DNA from: Candidatus Magasanikiibacteriota bacterium
Lineage (GTDB): Bacteria > Patescibacteriota > Patescibacteriia > Magasanikbacterales > 2-02-FULL-50-9b
Length of the DNA stretch: 22,162 nucleotides
NCBI GenBank assembly: GCA_026396555.1
Contig: JAPLWO010000062.1
Span: 1 to 22,162 of the forward strand
Direction: 5' to 3'
How positions within the stretch are numbered: position 1 is the stretch's first letter; each line of letters begins with the position of its first letter. Below, piece by piece: positions 8,587 through 17,310 of the stretch. The position numbers and the translations under genes were made by a program. Below the pieces are notes generated by a model. That model searched no databases. It saw only the letters and a list, made by a program, of their open reading frames with translations, and was not told the origin of the DNA.

Positions 8587-8593
8587 GTGGTGT
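8565..8593 (-). terminator. Intrinsic terminator of the rpsA-ftsH unit
   Basis: Minus-strand hairpin ACACCACTT / AAGTGGTGT with a 5-nt loop (GACAA), followed by TTTGTG; it begins about 26 nt after the ftsH stop. Confidence 0.65.
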
Positions 8594-8619
8594 CATGCAA
8601 AAAATATGTAATTCTAGCC

Positions 8620-10467
8620 TTATTCCTGCGCTCCCGAACCCTTTTCAATTGCAACGATTTCAACAAACCGCGCTTCTTCGATTGTTTCTTCTTTTAAGAG
8701 TGCTTCGGTAATTCGATCGAGCGCATCACGATGATTTTCAAGCAAACGAGCCGCGCGCGCACGAGCGTCGTTGATCAAGCGTGCAACTTCGCTATCAATA
8801 ACTTCCATTGTTTTTTCGCTGTAATCTTTTTCAGTTACACCTTGTCCGAGATACACCAAATCTTCACGTGTACCAAAGGTGCGCGGTCCGAGCAAATCGC
8901 TCATACCATATTGCGTCACTGCATCGCGCGCAATGCGAGTCGCAGTTCGTAAATCACTCGACGGACCCGTTGAAATCATTTCATCGCCGTACACCAATTT
9001 CTCCGCAACATATCCACCAAGCGCCACCGCCAAATCATCAATAAATTCTGCACGCGTGTAATAATGTTTATCTTCTGTTGGCATTTTCAATGTATAACCA
9101 CCTGCATGTCCACGGCTAATAATCGAAACTTTACGAATTGGATCGCTGTGTTTCAGCAAATGTCCAACAAGCGCGTGCCCACCTTCATGATACGCAGTCA
9201 TTTTCTTTTCAGCATCAGAGAACACGTGGCTACGACGTTCAGGACCAAGCAATACCTTGTCGATTGATTCCAAAATTTCGTTCATTGAAATCGTTTTCAT
9301 TTTTCGACGAACTGCTAAAATCGCAGCTTCATTCATTAAGTTTGCCAAATCAGCACCCGTAAATCCAGGTGTGCGTTCAGCGAGTGAGCGAAGTGAAACT
9401 TCTGGCTCGAGTTTTTTATTTTTTGCGTAAATCGCGAGAATCGCTTCGCGTTCATTAATATCAGGCAAGTTCACAGTCACGCGGCGATCAAAACGACCGG
9501 GGCGCAAAAGTGCTGGATCCAAAACATCTGGACGATTTGTCGCAGCAATTACGATAATACCGCTGTTCGATTCAAAGCCATCCATTTCCACCAAAATTTG
9601 GTTCAACGTTTGCTCGCGCTCATCATGCGAACCACCCATTCCCGATCCACGACGGCGGCCGACTGCATCAATTTCATCAATAAACACAATCGCAGGTGCA
9701 ATTTTTTTCGCGCGTCCAAACAAATCACGAACACGTGACGCACCGACACCCACAAACATTTCAACAAATTCTGAACCTGACATGTGAAGAAACGGCACAC
9801 CTGCCTCACCCGCAACTGCGCGCGCGAGCAACGTTTTACCGGTACCTGGCGAACCCATGAGCAACACGCCCTTTGGGATTTTCGCGCCCATGCCAACAAA
9901 TTTTTCTGCATTTTTCAAAAACTCAACAACTTCCTCGAGCTCTTCTTTTGATTCCTTCATTCCCGCAACATCCGCAAATGTTACTTTTGTTTTTTCGTCA
10001 GGAACCATTTCTTTTCCAACTGATTGTCCAAAACCCATGCCACCACGTCCGCCAGCAGCACCCTGCATTTGGCGTGCCATGAAATAAAATAAAATGACGA
10101 TGAGCAAGATTGGTCCGAAAACCGGGATCAGCATGCCGACCCAATAGCGCCAGCCGCCTTCTTGCGTCACGATAATATTAACACCCTGAAGCTGTTCAGG
10201 TGTTAAACCATACGTGTGCAACACATTCGGCAATGACTCGCCTGTTTCTTTGCGCGAAATTTCTTTTTTGCCGTCAGCTAAGGTGATGGTCAGATCCTGA
10301 TCCATCACCTCAACTGTTTTAACTTCTTTACGTCCGATACTCGCTGCCAATTCCGACAATCCGATTGTAGGCGTTACTTCTTTTGATACGCGAACAACAT
10401 TGGCGATGAATGCGAGAAGCACCATCGCGACAACAAAGATGCCGAGGTTCTTGAGGAACGAACGCAT
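8620..10467 (-). CDS. ftsH: ATP-dependent zinc metalloprotease FtsH
   Basis: Membrane-bound AAA+ protease that degrades misassembled membrane and short-lived regulatory proteins. 615 residues, normal. Transmembrane helices are at about 5-24 and 111-131 with the small extracytoplasmic FtsH-ext domain between, then a Gly-rich linker (138-148). Walker A GSPGTGKT is at 205-212, Walker B VFIDEID at 261-267, the second region of homology with Arg fingers at RPGRFDRR (322-329). The zinc site HEGGH is at 427-431 (Gly where many have Ala) with the third ligand Asp505 in GPSSDLRTAT. All key residues are present. The gene follows the S1 gene by 19 nt and probably shares its promoter at 11727-11755; a terminator follows. 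Confidence 0.97.
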   Translation of the reverse strand: MRSFLKNLGIFVVAMVLLAFIANVVRVSKEVTPTIGLSELAASIGRKEVKTVEVMDQDLTITLADGKKEISRKETGESLPNVLHTYGLTPEQLQGVNIIVTQEGGWRYWVGMLIPVFGPILLIVILFYFMARQMQGAAGGRGGMGFGQSVGKEMVPDEKTKVTFADVAGMKESKEELEEVVEFLKNAEKFVGMGAKIPKGVLLMGSPGTGKTLLARAVAGEAGVPFLHMSGSEFVEMFVGVGASRVRDLFGRAKKIAPAIVFIDEIDAVGRRRGSGMGGSHDEREQTLNQILVEMDGFESNSGIIVIAATNRPDVLDPALLRPGRFDRRVTVNLPDINEREAILAIYAKNKKLEPEVSLRSLAERTPGFTGADLANLMNEAAILAVRRKMKTISMNEILESIDKVLLGPERRSHVFSDAEKKMTAYHEGGHALVGHLLKHSDPIRKVSIISRGHAGGYTLKMPTEDKHYYTRAEFIDDLAVALGGYVAEKLVYGDEMISTGPSSDLRTATRIARDAVTQYGMSDLLGPRTFGTREDLVYLGQGVTEKDYSEKTMEVIDSEVARLINDARARAARLLENHRDALDRITEALLKEETIEEARFVEIVAIEKGSGAQE

Positions 10468-10486
10468 AGATTTTATTCAGCAATTA

Positions 10487-11710
10487 TTAAGCAGCTGCTT
10501 CTTCTGATTCTGCTTTTGCAGCTACGGGTTCTGTTTCTTTTGCAGCTTTGGTCTTTTTAGCTTTTGGTTTTGCTTCTGCACCTTCTTTTGGCTCTTTGTC
10601 TTTTGATTCCTTGTCTTTCGCGCGAGGTTTTACACCCGGAATGCGGAGACCGAGGCGATGTTCGTCTGCTTCGATTGAAACAATTTCGAATTCACCGTTA
10701 TCGCCGATCGCAAATTTCTTTGCAATATCTTCGATTTGTTCATTTGATAATTCGCTCACGTGTGCCAAGCCCTGAATTTCAGGATCAAGTTCAACAAACA
10801 AACCATAAGGGTTTACCTTAACGATTTTGCCCGTAACTTTTTGGCCAATTGAGTATTTAGCAGCGATATTTTTCCATGGATCTGGCATCAAACGCTTCAT
10901 TGACAAGAAAATTTTCTTGCCGTCGATCTGAATGATCTCAGCTTTTACCATGTCGCCGATGCGCACAACATCCTTTGGATGATCGATACGCTGCCATGCG
11001 AGTTCTGAAATATGTACCAAACCTTCAACGCCGTCGAATTTCACGAATGCGCCAAATGCGGTAATTGCAGAAACTTCACCTTCAACAACAACACCAACTT
11101 TGAATTTGTCTGGAGTAGCTGATTTAGCTTCTTCGCCGAGTGTTTTTTCAGAAACAATAAGTTTCTCTTCTTTTTCGTTAACATCGATAACTTTAACCGC
11201 GAGGTCTTGGCCAACGAATTCACGAAGTTTTTCGAGAATCTTGTTTTTGTCACCACCTGCAACGCGAGGATAATGATCTCCTGACAATTGTGAAACTGGT
11301 AAAAATGCGTCCATGCCATCAAGATCGACCATGAGACCGCCTTTGTTTGCTTCTTTAATACGAGCCTGAACGACCTGGCCGCTCTTTCGTAACTCTTCCA
11401 ATTTGTTCCAAGCGCGTGCGTGGCCAGCGGTGCGGAATGATAATTCCAATTCACCGTTTTCGTTCTCAAGTTCTGTAACAGTTGCCTCTACTTCGTCTGA
11501 TTCCTTGAGATTACGGTACTCTGAACTTTCTGCAAAAAGCTGTTGGCCGCGAATTACACCCGTGCGTAAGCCATCGATATCGATGCGCACTTCGTTGCGG
11601 CCTACTGAAAGCACGAGCCCCTTCAAGGTATCCCCCACCTTAGGTACTGTTCCGAACTGTTCGTCGAGCAATTTTGCAAAAGCTCCTGTTTTTGATGCTG
11701 TTGTAGTCAT
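10487..11710 (-). CDS. rpsA: 30S ribosomal protein S1-like protein (four S1 domains)
   Basis: Binds mRNA and helps it dock on the 30S subunit. 407 residues with four S1 OB-fold domains at about 25-93, 109-188, 205-273 and 288-357, then a Lys/Ala/Glu low-complexity tail (361-407). Domain 3 is the most canonical (GEVSAITAFGAFVKFDGVEGL followed by HISEL, split here for clarity); domain 4 has VNPYGLFVEL and AHVSEL. Four domains is the form common in Gram-positives and CPR, against six in E. coli. The ATG at 11710 is 16 nt behind the -10, so the leader is only about 10 nt and has no SD. That is notable, since S1 helps initiate on leaders without SD. ftsH follows at 19 nt. Confidence 0.9.
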   Translation of the reverse strand: MTTTASKTGAFAKLLDEQFGTVPKVGDTLKGLVLSVGRNEVRIDIDGLRTGVIRGQQLFAESSEYRNLKESDEVEATVTELENENGELELSFRTAGHARAWNKLEELRKSGQVVQARIKEANKGGLMVDLDGMDAFLPVSQLSGDHYPRVAGGDKNKILEKLREFVGQDLAVKVIDVNEKEEKLIVSEKTLGEEAKSATPDKFKVGVVVEGEVSAITAFGAFVKFDGVEGLVHISELAWQRIDHPKDVVRIGDMVKAEIIQIDGKKIFLSMKRLMPDPWKNIAAKYSIGQKVTGKIVKVNPYGLFVELDPEIQGLAHVSELSNEQIEDIAKKFAIGDNGEFEIVSIEADEHRLGLRIPGVKPRAKDKESKDKEPKEGAEAKPKAKKTKAAKETEPVAAKAESEEAAA

Positions 11711-11726
11711 ATGAATAAGTAGAAGG

Positions 11727-11755
11727 AGTTTAGCAAATAGATTTAGCTAAGTCAA
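11727..11755 (-). promoter_or_regulatory. Sigma70-type promoter of rpsA-ftsH
   Basis: Minus strand TTGACT (11750-11755), 17 bp, TAAACT (11727-11732); the ATG is 16 nt after the -10. Confidence 0.8.
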
Positions 11756-11774
11756 TAGGTGATTTTCCGTGGGG

Positions 11775-11841
11775 TTAGGGTTTTGCGCTTCCCTCCCGCA
11801 CGAGGGGACAGCAACGTGCTTCGGGAAACACAAAACCCTAA
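11775..11841. repeat. 67-nt imperfect inverted repeat between divergent promoters
   Basis: Arms TTAGGGTTTTGCGCTTCCC (11775-11793) and its near-complement (11823-11841) match at 17 of 19 positions; both mismatches become G-U pairs in a minus-strand RNA. A second stem, GCACG (11798-11802) with CGTGC (11815-11819), closes a 12-nt loop. It lies upstream of both the rpsA promoter and the + promoter at 11892, so it is not in either mRNA leader, and no U-run follows on either side. It may be a small RNA, a protein-binding cruciform or a remnant element. Confidence 0.7.
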
Positions 11842-11891
11842 AAACTCGATGGAAAAGCATCAGATAAAAAGCCAAATCCATGCGCTAATGA

Positions 11892-11920
11892 TTGACGATA
11901 GCACAAACAAATGCTAGGGT
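11892..11920 (+). promoter_or_regulatory. Sigma70-type promoter of the tautomerase-like gene
   Basis: TTGACG (11892-11897), 17 bp, TAGGGT (11915-11920). The predicted leader is about 30 nt and ends in the SD AGGAG (11950-11954) before the ATG. Confidence 0.75.
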
Positions 11921-11958
11921 GAAAAAGCGCAGAATCGCGCCACACACAGGAGCATAGG

Positions 11959-12345
11959 ATGCCACTGATCAAAATCTACAACCTTCACCCGTCGGAGGAG
12001 CGCTCAAGCCTCCTTCAAACGCTGGGGAATCAACTCGTTCAAGCCGCACTCGACGCGAAGGTTCCTGGGCTCGTCGATCCGAACAAGGTGCACGTGAATC
12101 TCGCAGGTTCTCGAATCATTCCGAGCGGAGAAAAACCGCCCGTGTTCATTGAAGTCTACATCCACGACAAACCGACCCGTGAATACAAGCATTTTCTTGA
12201 TCTGGCAGACAAGCTCGCGGAAGAAGCGTACAAAGTCGTTCACGAACTTCACAGTTCAGTCGAAGTCATCGTCGACGCGGTCAACATTGGACGCTGCGAC
12301 AGCTTGCGCGTCGTCGGAATTTTCCCTCAACCCAAAGACAACTAG
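11959..12345 (+). CDS. Tautomerase/MIF-superfamily-like protein
   Basis: 128 residues. The N-terminus MPLIKIYNL would leave Pro1 after Met removal, the catalytic base of the 4-oxalocrotonate tautomerase superfamily. Predicted order is beta (1-8), alpha (11-33), beta strands (43-50 and 61-68), alpha (73-92), beta (SSVEVIVDAV, 98-107), that is two beta-alpha-beta units, as in MIF/CHMI-type members. This is a fold-level guess from pattern, not a firm family match, and no substrate can be named. The start is clear: AGGAG 4-6 nt before the ATG. Own promoter (11892) and terminator (12370) make it a single-gene unit. It is GC-richer and uses more C-ending codons than the neighbouring core genes, which suggests acquisition or a different expression class. 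Confidence 0.6.
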   Translation: MPLIKIYNLHPSEERSSLLQTLGNQLVQAALDAKVPGLVDPNKVHVNLAGSRIIPSGEKPPVFIEVYIHDKPTREYKHFLDLADKLAEEAYKVVHELHSSVEVIVDAVNIGRCDSLRVVGIFPQPKDN

Positions 12346-12369
12346 AGCCAGCCGCCAAAATTCTGTTCG

Positions 12370-12416
12370 CCACCGTCTGAATCGCTCGCCCCTGGGACGA
12401 TTCGCGGTGGTTTTTT
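12370..12416 (+). terminator. Intrinsic terminator
   Basis: CCACCG...GAATCG pairs with CGATTC...CGGTGG around a loop (CTCGCCCCTGGGA), then TTTTTT. Ends the tautomerase-like transcript. Confidence 0.85.
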
Positions 12417-12436
12417 AATTTTAAATTTTCGCGCGA

Positions 12437-12481
12437 TAAAAAAATACGCAGCCTCCCCAACGTTCGTCGGAAAAAGCTGCG
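12437..12481 (-). terminator. Intrinsic terminator of the gene at 12514-12993
   Basis: On the minus strand CGCAGC (12481-12476) pairs with GCTGCG (12452-12447), extended by CC/GG pairs; TATTTTTTT follows. Confidence 0.8.
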
Positions 12482-12513
12482 CGAAACACAACAAAACTTC
12501 AATCAGAAACTAC

Positions 12514-12993
12514 TTACACGTAATCAGCAACGAACGGCTGCAGCATACGAGAAATCAGTTCAAATTCTTCGCCCTCGCCGACAATCACCTCACGCAACTC
12601 ACTGCTTCGTTGAAGCGTGTACGTACGCGGATCTGCCAGCATTCGGTCTTGCAGTACCGCCCGCACCGGCCACAACATCTTAGCAGCGAAACCTTGGATC
12701 GACAGGTACTTGAACGCCAAAGCAACGACTCCACCATCTTTGAATTCGATGATGAGAATACTGTTGCTTTGAGCGCCGCCCTGAATGTTGCTCAGATCAA
12801 TTGTAGCAATTTCGCGCACTCGCCGCGGACGCGTCTCCAGGTCGGTGTGCAGCGTCGTCGCGCCATTTCGAACTTCCACGTACAGTCGGTGCGCAAAAAT
12901 GTTCACCCACTGATACATATAGTATTGGACCTTGGACAGACGGATTGTTGTCCCGCCATCGAGCACCACTGCTGGAATCGTCTGAGTTGGCAT
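12514..12993 (-). CDS. Orphan hypothetical protein with SD-led start
   Basis: 159 residues, not recognised. The start is the ATG at 12993 because AGGAGG lies 4 nt upstream; the frame runs open to 13077, but that extension would cover the promoter. The protein is beta-rich with a two-part look: strands in 8-90 (VVLDGGTTIRL, LYVEVRNGATTLH, SILIIEFKDGGVVAL), then helices (FAAKMLWPVRAVLQDRM and a C-terminal EEFELISRMLQPFVADYV). A PH-like barrel plus helices is conceivable but unproven. No signal peptide or membrane helix. Own promoter (13031-13059) and terminator (12437-12481), and higher GC than the neighbours; it converges on the tautomerase-like gene. Divergent from the MBL operon with the two -35 boxes 17 bp apart. 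Confidence 0.75.
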   Translation of the reverse strand: MPTQTIPAVVLDGGTTIRLSKVQYYMYQWVNIFAHRLYVEVRNGATTLHTDLETRPRRVREIATIDLSNIQGGAQSNSILIIEFKDGGVVALAFKYLSIQGFAAKMLWPVRAVLQDRMLADPRTYTLQRSSELREVIVGEGEEFELISRMLQPFVADYV

Positions 12994-13030
12994 GCTACCT
13001 CCTTCAAAACCGTGACTCGCACGTGCGCCA

Positions 13031-13059
13031 TTTGTATCACAAAAACACGTTCGCGTCAA
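13031..13059 (-). promoter_or_regulatory. Sigma70-type promoter of the orphan gene at 12514-12993
   Basis: Minus strand TTGACG (13054-13059), 17 bp, TACAAA (13031-13036). Just downstream is TGGCGCACGTGCGA, similar to the start region of the orphan transcript at 18127. Confidence 0.75.
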
Positions 13060-13076
13060 TACGCACCGCATCAACA

Positions 13077-13105
13077 TTGCACTCGCCCAAAAACTCTGTT
13101 ACAAT
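13077..13105 (+). promoter_or_regulatory. Sigma70-type promoter of the MBL-gyrA operon
   Basis: TTGCAC (13077-13082), 17 bp, TACAAT (13100-13105); the ATG is 21 nt after the -10, with no SD. Confidence 0.75.
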
Positions 13106-13126
13106 CTCTATGAAAAAATACTGAAT

Positions 13127-13750
13127 ATGCACATTTCTTGGCTTGGACAATCCGCTTTCAAAATCGATTTTAAAACTGCGCAATCGGAAGGAACACTTTC
13201 AATTGATCCGTACGAACACGCAAAAGAAACCATGCCGCGCAGCATCACGACCGATCTCGCACTTTTTTCTCGTGGCGAAAAAAATGCAATCACACTCAGC
13301 AAAGAACCATGTGTGATTGCTGAAGCGGGAGAATATGAATATAAGGAAGTGTTGGTGTACGGTTTCCAAACCGCACTCCAAAAAACTGCACCACTCGTAT
13401 TTCGTCTCGAAGTTGAACACGTGACCATCGCACATTTAGGTTTGATGAGCGCTGTGCCCAACGAAAATTTGGTCAACGAATTACAGGGCGTCGATGTGTT
13501 GATGTTATCAGTTGGCGGTGGTGATGGATTAACTCCAGAACGCGCTGCAGAACTCGTCACCAAGCTCGAACCACGGATCGTGATTCCCTACGCATTCAAA
13601 GCTGATGGAACGGGCGCAGAGTTTGAACCTGTCACGAAGTTTTTAAAACTCATGGGCAAGTCAGACACCGAAGCAATTCCAAAATATAAATTCGGCAAAA
13701 AAGATTTACCAACTGACACCATTGAACTTGTGCTCCTTGAAAAACAATAA
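13127..13750 (+). CDS. Degenerate metallo-beta-lactamase-fold protein (COG2220-like)
   Basis: 207 residues. The N-terminus MHISWLGQSAFKI and SIDPY match the start of UlaG/COG2220-type MBL proteins, where HxHxDH metal ligands normally follow. Here that place reads LALFSRGEKNAI, with no His or Asp ligands. Later family landmarks remain: EAGEYEYKEVLVYGF, VTIAHLGLM, VDVLMLSVGGGDGLTP and a PRIVIPYAFK segment where active members have a metal-binding His. So the fold is probably kept but hydrolysis lost. CPR genomes often carry such degenerate members, and the role may be structural or binding. First gene of an operon running into a one-TM protein (11 nt) and gyrA. Confidence 0.75.
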   Translation: MHISWLGQSAFKIDFKTAQSEGTLSIDPYEHAKETMPRSITTDLALFSRGEKNAITLSKEPCVIAEAGEYEYKEVLVYGFQTALQKTAPLVFRLEVEHVTIAHLGLMSAVPNENLVNELQGVDVLMLSVGGGDGLTPERAAELVTKLEPRIVIPYAFKADGTGAEFEPVTKFLKLMGKSDTEAIPKYKFGKKDLPTDTIELVLLEKQ

Positions 13751-13761
13751 AACTTTCGGCT

Positions 13762-14133
13762 ATGGCACACGAACTTTTTAAACATCGAATACATCCTGAA
13801 GAAGTTGCGCGTCGACAACGATGGGTCGCGGTCGGAATTACGATTCTCATGTTTCTGATCGTTGCGACCTGGTTTTCTTCACTCCCGACTCGTCTCGCAG
13901 ATGCAACGGGCGCAAGCAAATCAGCGGGATGGAAGTCATGGTTCGGTGACATGCCAAAAGCAACATATATTGATAGCGAAGCATTGCTCAATACAAAAGC
14001 AAACGAAAAATCAGACGCAGAAATGATCAAAGCATTGAAAGATGCATTCCCTGCAAATGCGGCAGCCGCAGCCTCAACAACAATCGCAACTTCAACTTCA
14101 GTAATGGCTACAACCAGCACGAATAAAAAATAA
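13762..14133 (+). CDS. Hypothetical single-pass membrane protein
   Basis: 123 residues, not recognised. A basic N-terminus (KHRIHPEEVARRQRW) precedes one transmembrane helix at about 22-40 (VAVGITILMFLIVATWF), so it is probably N-in with an extracytoplasmic tail. The tail has a short charged helix (EKSDAEMIKALKDAF) and ends in an Ala/Thr/Ser-rich low-complexity stretch. Placed 11 nt after the MBL gene and 1 nt before gyrA (TAA then ATG), so it is clearly within the operon. No function can be read from it. Confidence 0.75.
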   Translation: MAHELFKHRIHPEEVARRQRWVAVGITILMFLIVATWFSSLPTRLADATGASKSAGWKSWFGDMPKATYIDSEALLNTKANEKSDAEMIKALKDAFPANAAAAASTTIATSTSVMATTSTNKK

Positions 14134-14134
14134 T

Positions 14135-16563
14135 ATGGCGAAAGAACCAACGAAATTTGACATTGGATCGGTCACAGATCAAAACATCGTCGATGAAGTA
14201 CAACAATCGTACCTCGATTACGCGATGTCAGTTATTATTTCACGTGCATTGCCTGATGTGCGCGATGGATTAAAACCAGTGCATCGTCGTATTTTGTACG
14301 CGATGTGGGATGTAGGTTTGCGCGCGACGGGAAAGTTTCGTAAATCAGCTTTTGTGGTTGGTGAAACCATGGCTAAATACCATCCACATGGCGACTCTGC
14401 GATTTACGATACGATGGCTCGTATGGCGCAAGAATTTTCGTTGCGTTATCCAATGGTACATGGCCAAGGAAACTTTGGTTCAATCGATGGTGACTCACCT
14501 GCTGCGATGCGTTACACCGAAGCAAAACTTTCTAAAGTTGCGGAAGAACTTTTGTTTGACATTGATCGCGACACAGTTGATTTCATGCCAAACTATGACG
14601 GCGTTCATAAGGAGCCACGCGTGTTGCCAGGTAAATTTCCGTTTTTACTTTGTAACGGAACACTTGGTATCGCTGTTGGTATGGCGACGTCAATTCCGCC
14701 ACACAACTTAACTGAAATTTGTGACGCGATCATGCACTTGATCGACAACCCAGATTGTACGATCGAAGATTTGATGCAATTTGTAAAAGGTCCGGATTTT
14801 CCAACCGGCGCAACGGCGTACAACACCAAAGATATTGCAGCGGCATATACGACAGGCCGCGGCGGAATCGTTGTTCGTGCAAAAGCTGACATCGAAGAAG
14901 TTAAGGGTGACGTATTTCGAATTATCATCACCGAAATTCCATACATGGTGAACAAAGCAACGCTCATCGAAAAAATTGCAGAGTTGGTTCAAGATAAAAA
15001 AATCGATGGCATTAAAGATTTGCGCGATGAATCAAACAAAGATGGTATTCGTGTCGTAATTGAATTGAAACGCGATGCATATCCGAAAAAAGTTTTGAAC
15101 CGTTTGTATCAGATGACGCAGTTACAAGAAACATTCCACGTGAATATGCTTGCGATCGTCGATGGAATTCAACCACGCGTGCTCACGCTCAAAAATATTC
15201 TTGAAGAATATGTGAAACATCGCCAAATCGTGATTCGTCGTCGAACTGAATTTGATCTGGTTTGCACATCGCACTTCTCAACATTCAAGAAATTATTAAA
15301 ACGATTCAAGCATCAAAAGATCGCGACGATGCACGCGGTGCGTTGATGAAGAAATTTAAACTGAGTGAAATTCAAGCGAACGCGATTCTCGATATGCGTT
15401 TGCAATCACTCGCAAACATGGAGCGCCTTAAAGTTGAAATGGATTTGAAAGAAACAAAAGATTTGATCAAAGAACTTGAAGCAATTTTAGGTTCAGTAAA
15501 AAAAATCTTAGCGCTCGTAAAAAATGGTGTAACTGAATTGAAAGAAAAGTTTGGTGATGAACGCCGCACCACGATTATTAAATCTGGTATCAAAGAATTT
15601 ACCACCGAAGATTTAATTCCAAACGAAGACACTGTTGTTGTCATCACGCGTGACGGATATATTAAGCGCATGCCGCCAGACACATTCAAAACACAATCAC
15701 GTGGCGGAAAAGGTGTGATCGGTTTAACGACAAAAGAAGAAGACGTTGTCGACATGTTGTTCTCAACCACAACACACGCAGACATCATGTTCTTCACTTC
15801 CCGCGGTCGCGTGTTCCAATTGAAAGCATATGACGTTCCTGTTGCAACTCGCACAAGCAAAGGACAGGCATTGGTAAATTTCTTACAACTTTCGCCGGGC
15901 GAAAAAGTTACCGCGACATTGCCGATGGAAGACATGAAAGATTACAAATATTTTGTGATGTCGACCAATCTCGGTACGATGAAGAAAACTGAAATTAAAG
16001 AATTCGCAAATGTTCGCCGCAGTGGTTTGATTGCATTGAAAATTAATGTGGGCGACAGTTTGTCATGGGTTCGTCCATCAACCGGAAAAGACGACATCAC
16101 GATCGTGACCGAACAAGGTCAATCAATTCGTTTCAATGAAAAAGATTTGCGCGGCATGGGACGAAACGCCGCAGGTGTTCGTGGAATTAAATTGCATAAA
16201 GATGACGCGGTTATTGGCATGGACGTTGTGTCGACTTCCCTCATTGAAAAAGGTGTGCTCGAATTATTTACGATTGCAGAAAACGGATTGGGCAAACGCA
16301 CAAAAATTAAAGAATACAAGGTTCAAGGACGTGGCGGTTCAGGTATCAAGACAATGGAAGTCACCGCGAAGACTGGAAAAGTTGTCGCGGCAATGGTGGT
16401 GAACGCAACGCAAGAAGGCGACGTGATGATGGTGTCAGTAAAAGGACAGATTATCCGCTTACCATTTGGTTCAGTACCAACAATCGGACGCGCAACGCAG
16501 GGTGTACGAATCATGAGATTCAAAGAAGACGGAGACAAGATTGCAAGTGTTACACTGATCTAA
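14135..16563 (+). pseudogene. gyrA: DNA gyrase subunit A, disrupted by a short deletion with frameshift
   Basis: GyrA cuts and rejoins DNA during negative supercoiling. The first frame (14135-about 15259) has all N-terminal landmarks: RALPDVRDGLKPVHRRILYAM, split as ALPDVRDGLKP and HRRIL; KYHPHGDSAIYD, with Ser and Asp at quinolone-relevant sites; and the catalytic Tyr127 in AAMRYTEAKLS. After RRRTEFDL (about 15259) it leaves the family and ends at 15346. The family sequence resumes in another frame at about 15259 with GLHIALLNIQEIIKTIQASKD and runs to 16563, including the C-terminal beta-pinwheel with GyrA box QSRGGKG (near 15694), which marks GyrA rather than ParC. The missing piece is about a dozen residues, normally like RKAEERAHILE, in the dimer-gate/coiled-coil region. 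A frameshift alone would not restore it. Confidence 0.93.
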
Positions 16564-16584
16564 ACTTGCGAGACCAGAATAAGA

Positions 16585-16609
16585 ATGCCGCGGAAACGCG
16601 GTATTTTTA
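16585..16609 (+). terminator. Intrinsic terminator of the MBL-gyrA operon
   Basis: ATGCCGCG, GAAA tetraloop, CGCGGTAT, then TTTTATTT; 22 nt after the gyrA stop. Confidence 0.9.
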
Positions 16610-16666
16610 TTTACCCAACTACACATTCCGCGCAAAATATGTTACTGTATCTGCAACATTACTTTT

Positions 16667-17299
16667 ATGATAAAAACATCTCGTCTCATTTTGATCGGCG
16701 GAACTATTACCGCAGTTGTATTTCTCTGCATCGGCGCGTGGTATCGCATCTTGAGCCGCAGCCCGCAAGCAATTCCAAATATCGTTCAGGAACAAGCGGC
16801 GGCACAACAAACTGCAACTCCTGTTTCCCCTGTTCTCCATCCAGATCCACCAAAACTCGCGGGCAATGTGTTGGTTGGTGTAAAAACTCCAACAAAATAT
16901 TATTTAGCAGCTGACGGCAAACGCTATGTTTTTCCAGATGATACAAAAACATACGACACCTGGAAATCACAGCTCCCTGCAGTCAAAAAAGTTTCTCAAG
17001 ACGAGCTCGAATCATATCCACTTGGTGGAAATGTGCTCTATCGCCCAGGAACACGTTTGATTCGCATCGCAACGGACACTAATATTTACGCAGTTGCGCA
17101 CGGCGGAGTTTTGCGCGCAGTGAACGAAGGAAATGCGGCATTACTTTTCGGAAAAGATTGGAAATCGCTCGTTGATCTCATGCAAGATTACTACTTCACC
17201 AACTATACAATTGGCGCGCCAATTCTCTCGCTTCAAGATTATTCAATCGAAGGACAGCTCAGCAGCTCAATGACGATCGAACAAGAAAAAGGAATCTAA
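16667..17299 (+). CDS. Membrane-anchored surface protein with CPR-type repeats
   Basis: 210 residues. An N-terminal anchor or signal helix (about 6-28, LILIGGTITAVVFLCIGAWY) is followed by a Pro/Gln/Ala linker (33-62). The rest is a repeat-like extracytoplasmic region: YYLAADGKRYVFPDDTKTYDTW (75-96, shown here as its two ends YYLAADGK and KTYDTW), then LESYPLGGNVLYRPGTRLI, then a second, diverged copy NIYAVAHGGVLRAV followed by LLFGKDW, and DYYFTNYTIG. I recall this pattern from many Patescibacteria proteins, usually unnamed; the function is unknown, with cell-surface or wall binding plausible. It stands alone between two terminators. No SD; ATG at 16667 with a weak TACTGT-like -10 about 24 nt upstream. 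Confidence 0.78.
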   Translation: MIKTSRLILIGGTITAVVFLCIGAWYRILSRSPQAIPNIVQEQAAAQQTATPVSPVLHPDPPKLAGNVLVGVKTPTKYYLAADGKRYVFPDDTKTYDTWKSQLPAVKKVSQDELESYPLGGNVLYRPGTRLIRIATDTNIYAVAHGGVLRAVNEGNAALLFGKDWKSLVDLMQDYYFTNYTIGAPILSLQDYSIEGQLSSSMTIEQEKGI

Positions 17300-17310
17300 A
17301 TTTCGAAGGC

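Noticed and set aside
11775..11841. SRP RNA, 6S RNA or tmRNA
   Set aside because: The conserved SRP GGAAGGAAGCAGCC-type loop is absent, and it is too short for 6S or tmRNA.
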